Assembly (NCBI GenBank): GCA_963920765.1
Contig: OY987242.1
Span: 29,846,002-29,910,001, forward strand
DNA: 64,000 bases
Direction of reading: 5' to 3'
Source of the DNA: Ulota crispa
Lineage: Eukaryota > Streptophyta > Bryopsida > Orthotrichales > Orthotrichaceae
Under the pieces are notes generated by a model. The model worked only from the letters and a program-made list of their open reading frames with translations, made no database searches and had not been told where the DNA came from. Both the position numbers and the translations under genes were made by a program. Shown here piece by piece: positions 50,672-61,924 of this stretch (position 1 is its first letter; each line of letters starts with the position of its first letter).

Positions 50672-51218
50672 AGTCAAAATTAATATACTTTATGACATTA
50701 ATAATGGGAAGATTAACAGCCTACACCACTAGCAAATGCAAAACCAATAGTCCCATCAATACATAAAAAGACTTCCAATCAACAAGTGAAGTAGCTCACA
50801 AGGTGAAAGAAATATAGTTGAGGTGACAAATTTCTTAGTATCTCATTTCTATGATTGGGTGTCGAAGTTCAACCCTCATATCAATAAAAATTTCACCTAG
50901 AAGAACAATTGATTCTTCATAGCCACATAAGATGCCAGAAGCATGTCCCAGTGAAAAACAGGACTCCACAAATTTCCTTCCCGTTCTCCTAATCTTGATC
51001 AATGACATGCTTGCATTTCATTACCATTTTTCCAACGTGGTACCCTCTAAATCTGGCTGCTCAAATTACACAGCATTGACCTGGCAAACAGTCCTAGTTC
51101 ACATGTCATTCTCATTTTTTGCATTTTCAAGGCATGCTCTTGGCAGGGTGTCACATTGTCAAGCGACGTAAAAGAATGTCTATTGGAAGTAATAAATCAG
51201 AAATAGCCTTACTCTTTT
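50672..51218. other. Downstream of the serine decarboxylase gene; part is likely its 3' UTR
   Basis: Sequence next to the stop codon at 51219 should hold the 3' UTR on the minus strand. No clear AATAAA was found in the first 150 bases; plant signals are often degenerate. Confidence 0.4.
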
Positions 51219-54200
51219 TCATTCGTTCTTTGGAGGGCTGGTGATGTGTTGGTGAAGCGAGCAAGCGCAATTCTCAGGACCAACGTCCTCCACGATGCAT
51301 GGAACCACCACATTTCCATCTGGAAAAGCATGCTTCCGCACCTCAATCAACTCTTCCACAAAATCATCCAGTTTCTCAATAGTCACGCTTGGCATAACAA
51401 CTGCATGCGCAATTTTACCCTGCAGCAAAAAAAAGCAGAAAAACAAATCACCAACTTAGTTACTGCCAAATACTGCAGAAAACGCAATCAGATACTAGCC
51501 ATGAAGAAGCCTGTAACAAAAAACTACCGCATTTCTGCCCAGATATGACCAAAACCACCAATGATGAAGAACCTTACTATCTCCTCAAGACATGAAACCA
51601 AAATTTTCAATAAAATTAGGTTGTTTCAGGGACCTTCCAAAAACATCAGACAAAATATCATCTCTCCTCGCTAGTCACAGTGATCACAAGGAGGCTTCTG
51701 TATGATCGCTGTAATGAGAACTCTCCATGAATAAAAACGAATATTCTCTTTATGATGCTTTCTAGAAGCACTGAATTGTTCTCTCTTTTATTTAAATGAA
51801 AACTCCGTTTTTTAATGAACTACGACCAGAGCTTGGTTAAACTCATCAAACTGCGTGACTTTTGGAATGGTTGTGAGGTGGAAAAGAGAGCAAACCTGGC
51901 AAGCTAGCTGCCATTTTAGAATGAAAGTTTCGTTCAAGGGCCTTTCAAACACAACAGTACTACTGAGCTCGTTCAAGAGCACGCCAAAGTGAGCGTGTCG
52001 CAGGCGTTCTTTGAGGTAGTGAGCATTTCGGAGACACCGCTGCACCTCTTTCTGGAAACCCCGGTACCCTTTCCGGTTGAGGGTATACCACAGAAATATC
52101 GGTGCGTGGCCATTGCGACTTCCCATGATGGTTGCATCTCGAGATGCCAAGTATTCCACATTTCGTGATAGGCAGTTGATATGCTTCATTCTGGTGATCT
52201 GGACTCCACAGGGCATTGGGCATCCCACGAACTTATGGCCTGATACACTGCAACTACCGATGGGTTTCTTGAACGTCACTTTGGGAGCCTGCATAACATT
52301 TCCAGTTTACAATTGTACAAGAAAAATACAAAAAAGTTATAAGAAAGTGCATGTCTGTCATTACAGGATCAAGACGAGCTAATCACAAGTGCCTCTATCC
52401 CCAAATAAAAAACGTAAAACTTATCGTGTCTACTCTCATATGATCTTCAGCACAAATTTCACTACTATTCAACACTCTTAAAATACTACTGTTGCAGTTA
52501 AAACAAGTCAAGATTCTACTAGACATGCAAAATTCATTCTTTGAAATGATGGACCCTAGCATAGTACTATTGCTTTTAGCATGTCTCGTTATTTTCATTA
52601 GGTAGCATAGCTTCTTGAGTATGGAATCATTGTTTGGTCTCTTCCCTTCGGGTATAATAGACAACAAAGAAGCCAAGGTACGAATGTAAAACATGTGTAA
52701 GGTTCACGTTGTCCGCTATGGAATAAAAGCTTTGGAAAGAGAAATAGCAATAAGACTGGATTTCTAAATCAATGATTAGGTTTACAATAAAGTAGTCACA
52801 CTCATTTTCGATGTTTTCGGCTGTAAAGTACACCTTATCAGAAATGAGCCTTCTACCATAATTCCAGATGCAACAAGATGAAGATAAGTACACGAAATTC
52901 TCAGATCCCAAGCAATCAAGAGTGTTGCTTACCCTTCTAACAAAAGGCATCATCAGACCAAACAATGCACCATCAACATGGATGTAAAAACGATCCTCCG
53001 TGTAGCCTACTTTTTCCAAGGTCTGCAATACTAAATCGAGGTCATCCACAGCCCCCTTCACTGTTGTGCCTGTAAAAAACAACGCAGAAAGGTCACAAAT
53101 GTTAGCCAATGGATCAAAGCCTGAAGGTGCACACAACCGAAACAACAAAATAATCACAAAAGAAATGTCAACAGGGATCTCAAAAGTTACCTCCACATCT
53201 AGAACATGAGTAAGAGAGGAATTGTAAATATTATCACATACCAATATTGACATTCAAAATAGCAGGTTTGTCCTTCCGTTCCGCTAGCTTGCGTTCAAAG
53301 TCAGCACAGTCTATCTCTCCAGATAACAAGGTGTCAATCTTCACTGCTTCCATACGGTACATGCGTGCAGCTTTAAATACAGAGTAGTGTGAATCTTTTG
53401 AAGCGTACAGGATCCCGTCTGGAAAAACTTCTCTCCTGCAAGTACAAGCAGTGTCAGATTAGAGGTGCAACCTAACTGACAACTCCAAGCCTTAATGTCT
53501 ACAGACTTGGAATACCTTAAGGACGGCAATTTGTAAAGATTTTTGCATAAGAACTTATGGTTCAAGGGTAGCTTAAACCATACTACTTCAAACATTGATA
53601 ATTCCTAACCACATCCAAATAATACATGTTTTAGTGCATTGGAGTTTCTCTCACATAAAAACAAAAATTTCCTGAGTGAATGGAAAGCACTCAAATCAGC
53701 TGAAAGCCACAACAATTTGAGTTCTTTACCTTTTGTGAATATAAAATATGTTCAGACGAAAGTCGAAGGTTGGAAACCTACTCACCCTACAAGAATGCCG
53801 TGGAGGTTGCCTTCAGTACCACAATTAGTAATATAACCCCAGTACTCGTCTTTCTCCAGTTCCCACAACCTCGCAAACCAATCCAACACCCCAACCTCAA
53901 ATTGCCTTGAATGCACGCCATAGTTACTTTCGATGAACGGATCACCCAAGTTATTAATGGAAAAATGTTGCAGCTGCGACAATGCTCCATAATCGAAGTC
54001 CAGATTATACGGGTACCCTAGAAAAAAAAAATCATTGACGTGAGCACCACGGCATTCAAAGTGCAAACAAGAACAGCCAAATCCATAGTTCCGAGAGTTC
54101 GAAGAGAAACAGAAGAAACCCTAACACAAATCAACCACCACAAAATTTCAAAGAAATCGTCCGGATTGCAAGAATCTCTCGACTGGAGCTTTTCAGAGCC

Positions 54201-54602
54201 AGACAGACACGACACTATTAGGGTTAGCCCACGGCAAAATGGCAAATCCAAGACACAGGAGGATCGATCGTGCACCGGCGCACCTAAATGGTACTTGGTC
54301 CTCTCGACGAGGGTTTTGCGATAACGAGCGAGCACGCCCGCCATGTACGCGTCGCGATCGCCCGTGACCTCATCATCCACTTCAGGCTCTGTGATTTCTA
54401 AGCACGTCCCGTGGACGTTCTTCCCCAGGACGAACATCTTCTGGGTATCCTCCAAGAGCACATCGTCCCCGTCTGGGTCACTCACCAACGCCGGCAGCAC
54501 CGTCTTCAAGCTGTGGAGCGGGATCTCCTCAGGCAGTGGCACCACCGCCGGCGCTTTCTGTTTAAACACACCGTTGTAGTCCACGTCCATTGCTTCCAAC
54601 AT
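51219..54602 (-). CDS. SDC: Serine decarboxylase (PLP-dependent group II decarboxylase), complete, six exons
   Basis: This enzyme decarboxylates L-serine to ethanolamine, the head-group precursor for phosphatidylethanolamine and choline in plants. I place the exons at 54602-54284, 54017-53786, 53435-53242, 53069-52933, 52288-51896 and 51419-51219. Every junction is GT..AG, phases match, and the sum is 1476 nt, giving 491 residues, close to the roughly 480 usual for plant SDC. Visible landmarks are the conserved run [14 protein letters not shown] before intron 1, [10 protein letters not shown] (171-180, phosphate binding), His199 in DSHYS (expected to stack on PLP), Asp281 in HVDGALFG (pyridine nitrogen), and SGHKF with the Schiff-base lysine at Lys313. 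The first 65 or so residues are acidic and variable, as is usual here. An in-frame second Met lies four codons in. The C-terminus ends in a Cys-containing tail (NCACSLHQH). No frameshift is seen. It is a single gene with no operon-like partner. Confidence 0.96.
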
Positions 54603-55037
54603 TTTGGATCGATCTCACAAGCGCAACGCTGTGATCTGTGAGAGGGAAGAGATGTGTGTGAGAGAGTGAGAGGGAATTGTTGGTGATGCGAGATGGGGAG
54701 GAGCAATCATGTATGCTTGGAGTGGGTCCGTGTCCCCGAAGTACGACAAAAGAATTCCGGGGAGAAGATTCTCTCTGCTTTTTGTTCAAGGACTTTTCTG
54801 GTTACAGTTATGGGACTGGATACTGGAATATTCAGCATTTGTTCAGAACTGTAGAAAACCATATGAGCCTGAGTTCGCTTTACTGCGCGGGAGGCGGGAC
54901 CACAAAAGTGACAAAACGCCCACTGCCGATACCTGCCGAATCGCCGCTGGCCCTGCCAATGCCTGTTGGAATCAAGGTCCGGGAAGAACCGACCCATAGT
55001 TCAAAGCTTGAAATGAGAAAAAACAGTTTGCAATTCA
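54603..55037 (-). promoter_or_regulatory. Probable promoter and 5' UTR of the serine decarboxylase gene
   Basis: Upstream of the ATG (minus strand) the first 100 or so bases are strongly CT-rich, with CTCTCAC/CACACA runs at about 54640-54690. This is a common look for plant leaders. GC content stays raised to about 55010 and then drops abruptly at the TTAA element that starts at 55038. No convincing TATA box was found. The boundaries are inferred from composition only. ORFs on either strand here do not resemble known proteins. Confidence 0.5.
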
Positions 55038-55286
55038 TTAACCCCTGAGCACCCAGACCAAATTCATGAAGTGTTAGATCTCATTGTAAACAATTTGGTA
55101 CCACAAGTTCAAAAACAACATCTGGAAGAGTTAGCCGTTGATATTGCACGAGGCTTAGGGTCCGCATAGGTATGAAAATTTTGGTAAGTTTTTGTAGTAT
55201 GGATTAAAAGATTATAACGGTCAAAGACAACAAACCGTCAAATATGGAGAGGCCACATTTAGGCATGTGGGGCGCTCAAGGGTTAA
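55038..55286. mobile_element. Short TTAA-type element, CCCCTGAGCACCC subgroup
   Basis: TTAACCCCTGAGCACCCAG left, GGGGCGCTCAAGGGTTAA right; 249 bp, TTAA on both sides. It lies at the upstream edge of the serine decarboxylase promoter. Confidence 0.82.
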
Positions 55287-55358
55287 CATTGGCTAAAAAT
55301 TGGTTTACAATCTAATTTTTTTTCAATTATAGTATGAAATAGAAAAAACAATCAAAAG

Positions 55359-55803
55359 AAGGGCATTGATATTTGTACCACACCCTTTGAACTACTATAC
55401 CACACCCTTGGGGTAAGTTTTAGATTTCTACCATCAAAAAGTTGAATTTGAGAATTTAGAATTTAGATTTGGACTTAGAGACCATGATTTTGTCTAGAAC
55501 CATAAAAAAAGTTGCAATTCAACAACACACAATGAAAAAGCAAGTTTTTTTTGTTATACAAACAAAAGTAAAAGTAACACTTTTCTCCCCTAGCTAAACA
55601 TTTTTCATTGGGTGTTGTTGAGTTGCAAATTTTTCTATGGTTCTTGACTAAATCATGGTCTCTAAGTCCAAATCTGAATTCCAAATTCTCAAATTCAACT
55701 TTTTGATGGTAGAAATCTAAAACTTACCCTAGAGGTGTGGTACAGTAGTTCAAAGGGTGTGGTACAGTAGTTCAAAGGGTGTGGTACACATATTAGTTCC
55801 CTT
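55359..55803. mobile_element. Long-arm hairpin MITE with terminal minisatellite
   Basis: AAGGGCATTGATATTTGTAC left, ATATTAGTTCCCTT right. GTGTGGTACAGTAGTTCAAAG is repeated at the right end (55733-55796), with inverted units at the left. Same family as 12629-13041. Confidence 0.82.
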
Positions 55804-56127
55804 GAAAGAATTCCATAACAAAGTTAACTTGCATTGGGGGTCCCTTTTGCTCCCCCAATATGAGGATCTCCCAATGAATGCCATTTGCTAGCTCTGGCCC
55901 TCACCAATCAGCTTTGAGGATTTATAACTAAAATCTCCCCTTTAGGTTTATAGGGGGAATATCCCTCCATGACTAGGGGAGGAATAAAACTAGGTGAACA
56001 ATGTTATGTCCTTGATAAACCAAGAACTGAAGGAAAACAACTGAAAATTTTCAAATATTTCCTAGACCCTGGTTGGAATGTTTTGGTTTGATTAGTGGGA
56101 TGCCAAATTTGGCTTTGAGAATTTCGG
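55804..56127. other. Intergenic, nothing recognised
   Basis: No supported gene or bounded repeat. Confidence 0.45.
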
Positions 56128-56325
56128 TAAGGTAGTGTGCTCTAATTGCGTTTGACTTTAGGAATGAGAGATATTTTAGATGAAATATCTATGACCGTCA
56201 TTGATGAGTTAGGTAGGCTTAGCAAATATGCTAAGCCTACCAAACTCATCAATGACGGTCATAGATATTTCATCTAAAATATCTCTCATTCCTAAAGTCA
56301 AACACAATTAGAGCACACTACCTTA
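56128..56325. mobile_element. Near-perfect hairpin MITE (198 bp)
   Basis: TAAGGTAGTGTGCTCTAATT left and its inverted copy right. The arms pair over about 98 bp each with about two mismatches and almost no loop (centre near GCTTAGCAAATATGCTAAGC). Confidence 0.95.
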
Positions 56326-56972
56326 TTGTTCCATTTTGTGGTGCTTCCTTATCTATTCTGGACAATGCCGGCAGCAGCATTTGGGGAGTTCTTGAAGCTC
56401 AGCATGTTATTGTTTCCAAAACCTACCAGTTTCATCCATTGACATCCAAAACATTCCGACTTCTTCCTACTACAGTGATGCCTTGATAAGATGAAAGTAT
56501 CCAGATAACATGTTCATTTTGTGTAAGGAAAGCGTTCATTGTAACCAAACACATCTTTTGTAGCTCCCCAACCACTAGGGATAGTCATCTCCTTCATCTT
56601 AACTAAACGTTTTTTCTTATAAAGGTTCATATTAAAGAGGCAGTACTGTACCGCTCACGGGTTTCATCCGCTAACATCCATAATCTTTCGGTTTTTTCCC
56701 TCTAGTATCATTGCTTTTACAACAGCCAATTACATTTGGATGGAAAAATTCCCTATGTACAATCCTCTAATATCATATTGTTGCTTGTTAGAAGCCAGAA
56801 TAATACGTTTTGTTGCATCTGACAATGCAATTTTTGTGAATGTAAAATGGTGAGTCATGGCGATGAGCCAAGATTTTGGGAGCGATGTCGATTTTGAGCT
56901 CAAAACTAATGTAAAAATTAAAATTTACAAGGTTTTCAACAGATGAAATTTCAGAGTGTATAAGATCCTATG
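56326..56972. other. Intergenic, nothing recognised
   Basis: No supported gene or bounded repeat. Confidence 0.45.
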
Positions 56973-57209
56973 TACAGTGGCCTACCAAAAAGATTGCCGC
57001 ATTTTCTTCTTATCACCCTCCTCTTGCAGCGTAGGGTAGCTTTTTATAGCCAAAAATAAAACATGAAACCATCACTAGGACCATGATACTTCTCAATAAG
57101 CACCTTGATAAACAAAAGAAGCAACGTTTTAGCTATTTTTGTTGCCAAAGATGACCTTGAAAAAGGTGTAAAATTGGAGAAGCGACAATCTTTTTGGTAG
57201 GGCACTATA
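56973..57209. mobile_element. TA-flanked Tc1/mariner-like MITE
   Basis: TA-CAGTGGCCTACCAAAAAG left, CTTTTTGGTAGGGCACTA-TA right; 237 bp with TIRs of about 26 bp. The termini resemble Tc1-type CAGTG...CCAAAAAGAT. Confidence 0.82.
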
Positions 57210-57557
57210 CATGGTTATAGGTGAAATTTAATATTCTGACAAAAAACCCAAACTTGTGACTCATGGTTCATGACTTATGAATTCTTGCTATAGCATTCCC
57301 CAATTAGTAAATGTTGTTTTATTGTTTCATTGATCAAACCACATGCACTTTTTGAAGGCTCGTGAGAATTGAATTAGGGGATCATGGCTTAGTGAGTGGT
57401 TTTAGTTGTGAAAATCCATGAAGTTTATGAGAGCAGCAAAGTGCCAAGAGCTATTGCCCCTAGAGTAGAAAAGAGGGGATCACTCCTCTTGGAGGGCTAA
57501 TTCTAGTGTGATTTAGGCTTCTATTTCCTTGCTAAATGCATGTGTTGCTTTGTAAGT
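57210..57557. other. Intergenic, nothing recognised
   Basis: No supported gene or bounded repeat. Confidence 0.45.
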
Positions 57558-57844
57558 GCAGTGAACATTACATTTAGGTTGCCTTACCTTGGGAAGTTAC
57601 CTCATGACTCATCACTTGGCCACTTGGAGATGCATGCAACTCTCTATATAATTGGATTTCACATGGATTACAACTTGGATACTTTTATTTTGTTTTTCCA
57701 TAGCGTCATTGTTGTTGCTAGACCCTTTTAAAAAATTGTTGCAATAATTTTTGATGAAAACTATTGTAGCAATAGTAAATATTTATTTGGTGTAAAATGT
57801 CAAGAAATCATTCTTGGGCAACGTAAACGCAATATTTAGTGTAG
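57558..57844. mobile_element. MITE of the CTACACTRAATATTGC family, intact reference copy
   Basis: GCAGTGAACATTACATTTAG left and GCAATATTTAGTGTAG right are inverted. It is the uninterrupted counterpart of 8975-10232, with one TTAA at 57728-57731. Confidence 0.85.
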
Positions 57845-57862
57845 CTATCTTGCCCATAGCAT

Positions 57863-58194
57863 TAAGGTAGGAGGCTCATAAACTGAGCATCTAGGGGCTA
57901 AAACTAAATTTTGGGTAGGTGAATCTCCTTGAAATGATTTTTAGTAAACTTTCTTCTGAAAAACAAGAAGAATTGGCATCTAACCCAAGTTGTTTCATAT
58001 TTTTTGAAACTTTGTGGAATTAGTTATGAACATTTGAAGTGAAAAGGCCATAGGACTCTAAAATGGAGCACCTCCTCAAATGTACATGACCTGTACATTG
58101 TTGAAGGGCTATAATAAACAACACTTACAAAAAGAGTACATTTGAAGAGGTGCTCCATTTTAAAGCCTGCTCCAAACTAGAGCCTCCTACCTTA
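57863..58194. mobile_element. MITE with TAAGGTAGGAGGCT termini
   Basis: TAAGGTAGGAGGCTC left, AGAGCCTCCTACCTTA right; 332 bp, with an inner hairpin (AATGGAGCACCTC / GAGGTGCTCCATT). Confidence 0.82.
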
Positions 58195-59639
58195 GTCTCC
58201 AAACATTTTGTAAAGCTATTTCTCCATTAATCAATGTATCGGTCAACTCATGTGCACTCTAAAATGCATGCAAGCTAGGATAAATGATTATATAATAATC
58301 CAATTTTAAGCATTCATCCATAAAACCAGCTAATATTAAAAAAAATCTAAGATTTGGCTCAACAGAAAGTTTGCTAGAAGGATTTGACAATTTCATCCAT
58401 TTTTCACCAGATTCTTTGTTAGAATGTAGCTAGTGTCAAAAACAGGTAAGATTCTGGCAAAAACAAACAAAAAATATCATGTAATACTTTCCAAGGCTTG
58501 CTTAGCTTTGAGTTAACTTACATGAGGTTTCAACAATTGAGAAGTTATTGACCATAAACTTGAATTACTTGAATTTGCTGCAAACTAATGGAATCTTACC
58601 ACTGTAAACACAACATAATACCTGAATAGTGTTCTCCCTCTTTGATATGGCATGTTTGGAAAATTACAAATATTTTCTTTTTTGAAATATTTTATCATGA
58701 TGAATTTTTTTTGAAAACATCCTACTTAAACACAATTTAAAATTGTATGCACAAAATGGAGACATACTAGTTTGGAAGAACATTAATTTTGAAGAATCCA
58801 ATCAAATTTTTACACCATGAAAATATAAATCATATAAATCCAATGACAATTCATTAAGGTTGATTATGAGTATTTTGTTGAATTTGTTAATAAGATGTTG
58901 CAACTTCTTAATAGGTACTAATAAAAATTGTGAAGATTCTTTTTACTCAAATTTGATTTATAACTGAGCAAAAATGATAGAGCCTAGCAAGCTTGACAAT
59001 AGGTGGCAATACTTCATCTACATCAACTCCAATTTGATGGTTGCTTGTTCTTGTAAAGATCCAAAAACTTGATTTGCTCCATGCCATATCTACCATCTCA
59101 ACCATGGTGTACTTTGTCACAACTATTTATTTATTGTCCAATTGTATGTAATGTTGTATGAATTTATTTCACTTCCAAGCTTTAACCTTAGAATAAGACT
59201 TGAAAGCTTGTTTATTGCATGTTACTTTTTTTTATTTCTTATGATCATCACTCATGGCAAAATTTGCATTATAATCTATCAACAAATGCTATGGCATTCT
59301 ACAACTATTACATGCTCATTAAATATTTGGATATTTGGATTATTCCATTTTCACAATTTTGCTCTAAAGCATTTTTTTTGTGTGTATACATTATGATTAG
59401 GTTCTATTTGCATGTTTTCAAGATCAAGTCCCATGTACCCTAGCACTTTTAATTTTTATGCAAATGTCACCATATATGTCTACTAATTACATGTTGGTAC
59501 ATACAAATTTGGACCTTGACAATGTTGTATGTAGGACATCTCCATCCCACCTCAAAAACTTCATCATTGGGGAACATAGTTTTTCTAGTTACCAATATGT
59601 TGATTGGTTGTTACACCCAATAGTGTAGTTAGGTGGACT
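58195..59639. other. AT-rich intergenic, nothing recognised
   Basis: ORFs at 59142-59443 are hydrophobic by composition only. No supported gene. Confidence 0.45.
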
Positions 59640-60727
59640 ACTGTTCAACTAATGCCAAGTCTGCTGGTCTGCAAAAGCAAATAAGTTCATCATTGGTGAG
59701 ACCATGCATTGATTGTTTCCTTTTCATCCTTCTGATCCAAAGTCTCCCCAGTCTCCACTTCCCAGCCTGTTGTTCTACCATACAGGTGCAGAACTGCAGA
59801 TGCTCTCAAGGGACAAATTTTGTACGCAGCAACTGGTCTGAATTACAGATTTTGTTGCACAGTAGTGAAGGCTTCTGTACGTGTACAGTGTCAGGAAAAG
59901 CCTGGGAAAGGCGAGCACAAAATGTGTGCATTGCTTGAAGTACAAGATGTACAAATTCAACAACGTCTCTAGTATCTCTACTGCTCCCAGGAGACGGTAC
60001 ATGAAATCATGGGGGTTTGCATGCCCGTCAAGGTCATCTCCTCTGCTGGCATGTGCAGCACTGCAGCCTGTCGCTACTCTTACTAAAGTACGAAGAATGA
60101 ACCTACACGATGAGTCATCACAAAATTGGTAGATTCATGCCGTAATCTATCAAAGCTCCAAAAACTGAGTAACCGACCCAAGCCTGCAGTTCTACGAAGC
60201 AACGAGTATCACAAGCATGACCTGCCACGTCACACTCCGAAAAGTCCCTTCGCCCAGTAAATCTCGAACGTCCGAAAACACCTCCCCAGAAATCTTGTAC
60301 AGATCAGAAACCGGCACCTGAAGGAGTTCTAGTAACTCTTATCTCCAATGTAGATGGAATAAAAAGGAAGAAAAACTAAAAAATCTAATGATCAAGTGAA
60401 GGAAATGCATGGTGAGGGTAGCACTGCAGCTTAGGTACCTTCCATTCAATACAAGCTCAAGTTTCTGCACAAAAGGAACAAATAATCCTTTGCAACTTGA
60501 GCTGTATGGAAGGTAGCCATATTGAAAAGCCCGCTCTGGGTGACGAAGAGAAAAGAGGGGTTTGTCTTTGCCACCCGTGACATGGTTCAGTAGGACTCTC
60601 AGTAACCAGTAAGTCCTTCCAGTGACCTCCATCATCTCACTCTGGGCTAACCATATGGGCATGATGTGAAGCACATGGCAGGCTGCCCTTGCAGGTAACT
60701 CGCAGCTGCACAACATTTCAAAACTCT
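59640..60727 (-). other. Probable 3' UTR / downstream region of the LEA_2 gene
   Basis: GC content stays at gene level for about 1.1 kb past the stop codon. On the minus strand, TTTGTACATCTTGTAC at about 59940-59960 resembles the UGUA-type far-upstream elements of plant poly(A) sites, so the transcript may end near 59.9 kb. Short ORFs on both strands lack any recognisable domain. A separate small non-coding gene cannot be excluded. Confidence 0.4.
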
Positions 60728-61917
60728 TCACCGCAGCCACTTGCAAGATTTCGACAAGAGCTTGGCTCCTTGAGGAGCAGAAGGGGGGCTAGCCCTCAAA
60801 TCACATGCAACTTGGACATGAATTGGAGGCACCACCCACGAACCAATTTGAAGTGCAGCTCCAACTTTCACCTTCGCAAGGAGAGGAATGTCGAACTTTG
60901 CAATGGCAGCCTGCAACTCTTTCCCTTCGCTCTCAGTCAACGGAGAACTGGAGGCATTCAACTCAGCCACCACGAGTGAGGTCGTCTTCTTCTCTTGAAA
61001 AAAAGGCGCCACAACACTACGCGCAAATTTCGTGCCATTGTAGGAGACCACCACGCTCACATCCTTGAAGTGAATCCCCAGCTTCTCATTAGGGTTCTCC
61101 ACCTGAAAAAAAATTCATCAAACTCACAATTTCAGTATCATACCGCATATTAGGCAAATTGGGAAAAACAGAGGGACCGTTTTGTACTCCACCTTAATCT
61201 TACAAACAATAAATGTAGGCATAGCTATTGCTCAAAGTTGTAATTATTTGAAATTCTTGGAGGCAATCACTGAGACTTCACTATTGTATAAGAAATGCAC
61301 GTTTGTTTTTCTGTTATACGCTAAATTGTACATAATGACAGAAATAGCGAAAGTCCCAAAATGTACTATTTTCCCCAGTTCACCTAATTACCATACAAAA
61401 GAAAAGCGCTGTTTCTGGCAATGGGAAAGTGGTTGAAGAGAATTGCAAGTGGCATTACCTGGATTGTGAAGGCGATGTTGGCGTTCAGAACGGGGTTTTG
61501 TAGATCATCCAGAGAGGTGATGATCCCACCGGCTCGGTTGGTAACGTTGAACCTCGTGATTGCAACGTTGGTGATGCTAGCTTTTGGAAGCTTGGGTTGG
61601 AACGCAACATAAATGATCAATATGGTAAGCCCTGAAAGGATGATGAGGATGACGAGGAAGGAGAAGAAGGCAGAGAGGCAGTAGCAGAACGAACTAGAGG
61701 ACGAGCTTCGCCGTGGTCTGCCATAAGTAGCTGGAGGCGGCAATGGCGCCTCCGGATAGCCCCCCGCTTTGTGCCATCCCATGGGTCCTGAGGATTCCTT
61801 CTTGTGAGTTTTGGAAGGTGTGCCGAATGTCGCGGTGGAAGAAGTCACAGGATGCACCTTGTCGCCGCTTTGGTGCTTCATGGCGCGGCTCAGCTTGAAG
61901 TGATCCAGCAAACCCAT
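60728..61917 (-). CDS. LEA_2 / NDR1-HIN1-like (NHL) membrane protein, two exons
   Basis: Exon 1 is 61917-61459 and exon 2 is 61102-60728. The intron (61458-61103) has CAG|GTAATG and a T-rich acceptor, in phase 0. The product is 277 residues. Order of parts: a basic, Ser/Pro-rich cytosolic N-terminus (1-76, including RRSSSSSS), one transmembrane segment (about 78-105, FCYCLSAFFSFLVILIILSG and onward), the FQPKLPKASI motif that follows the membrane segment in this family, then a LEA_2 beta-sandwich (about 115-250) with NPN and YNGTKFA. NVT at 124-126 is a possible N-glycosylation site. Relatives sit in the plasma membrane and take part in pathogen and stress responses; the exact role here is unknown. 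I chose the ATG at 61917 because it begins MGLLDHFKLS seven bases after a good acceptor (TTTTGCAG at 61925). Upstream codons in that frame are probably intronic. Confidence 0.9.
61141..61393. mobile_element. MITE filling most of the LEA_2 intron (CATATT...GGGAAAAA family)
   Basis: The ends are inverted: TACCGCATATTAGGCAAATT at the left, and the reverse complement of the right end reads GGTAATTAGGTGAACTGG; both lead into a GGGAAAA tract. The element is 253 bp inside a 356-bp intron. Relatives with the same termini are at 2979-3249, 30350-30658, 39244-39502 and 46389-46631. Confidence 0.7.
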
Positions 61918-61924
61918 TGCAACC

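Noticed and set aside
52627-53253. 208-codon minus-strand ORF
   Set aside because: It is exon 4 of the serine decarboxylase read into both flanking introns; splice sites at 53069 and 52933 give the conserved sequence instead.
54677-55048. 123-codon plus-strand ORF upstream of the serine decarboxylase
   Set aside because: Lies in the promoter of the minus-strand gene, has no recognisable motif, and overlaps ORFs in other frames.
60339-60746. 135-codon minus-strand ORF after the LEA_2 stop
   Set aside because: No domain and no plausible promoter; most likely the 3' UTR.
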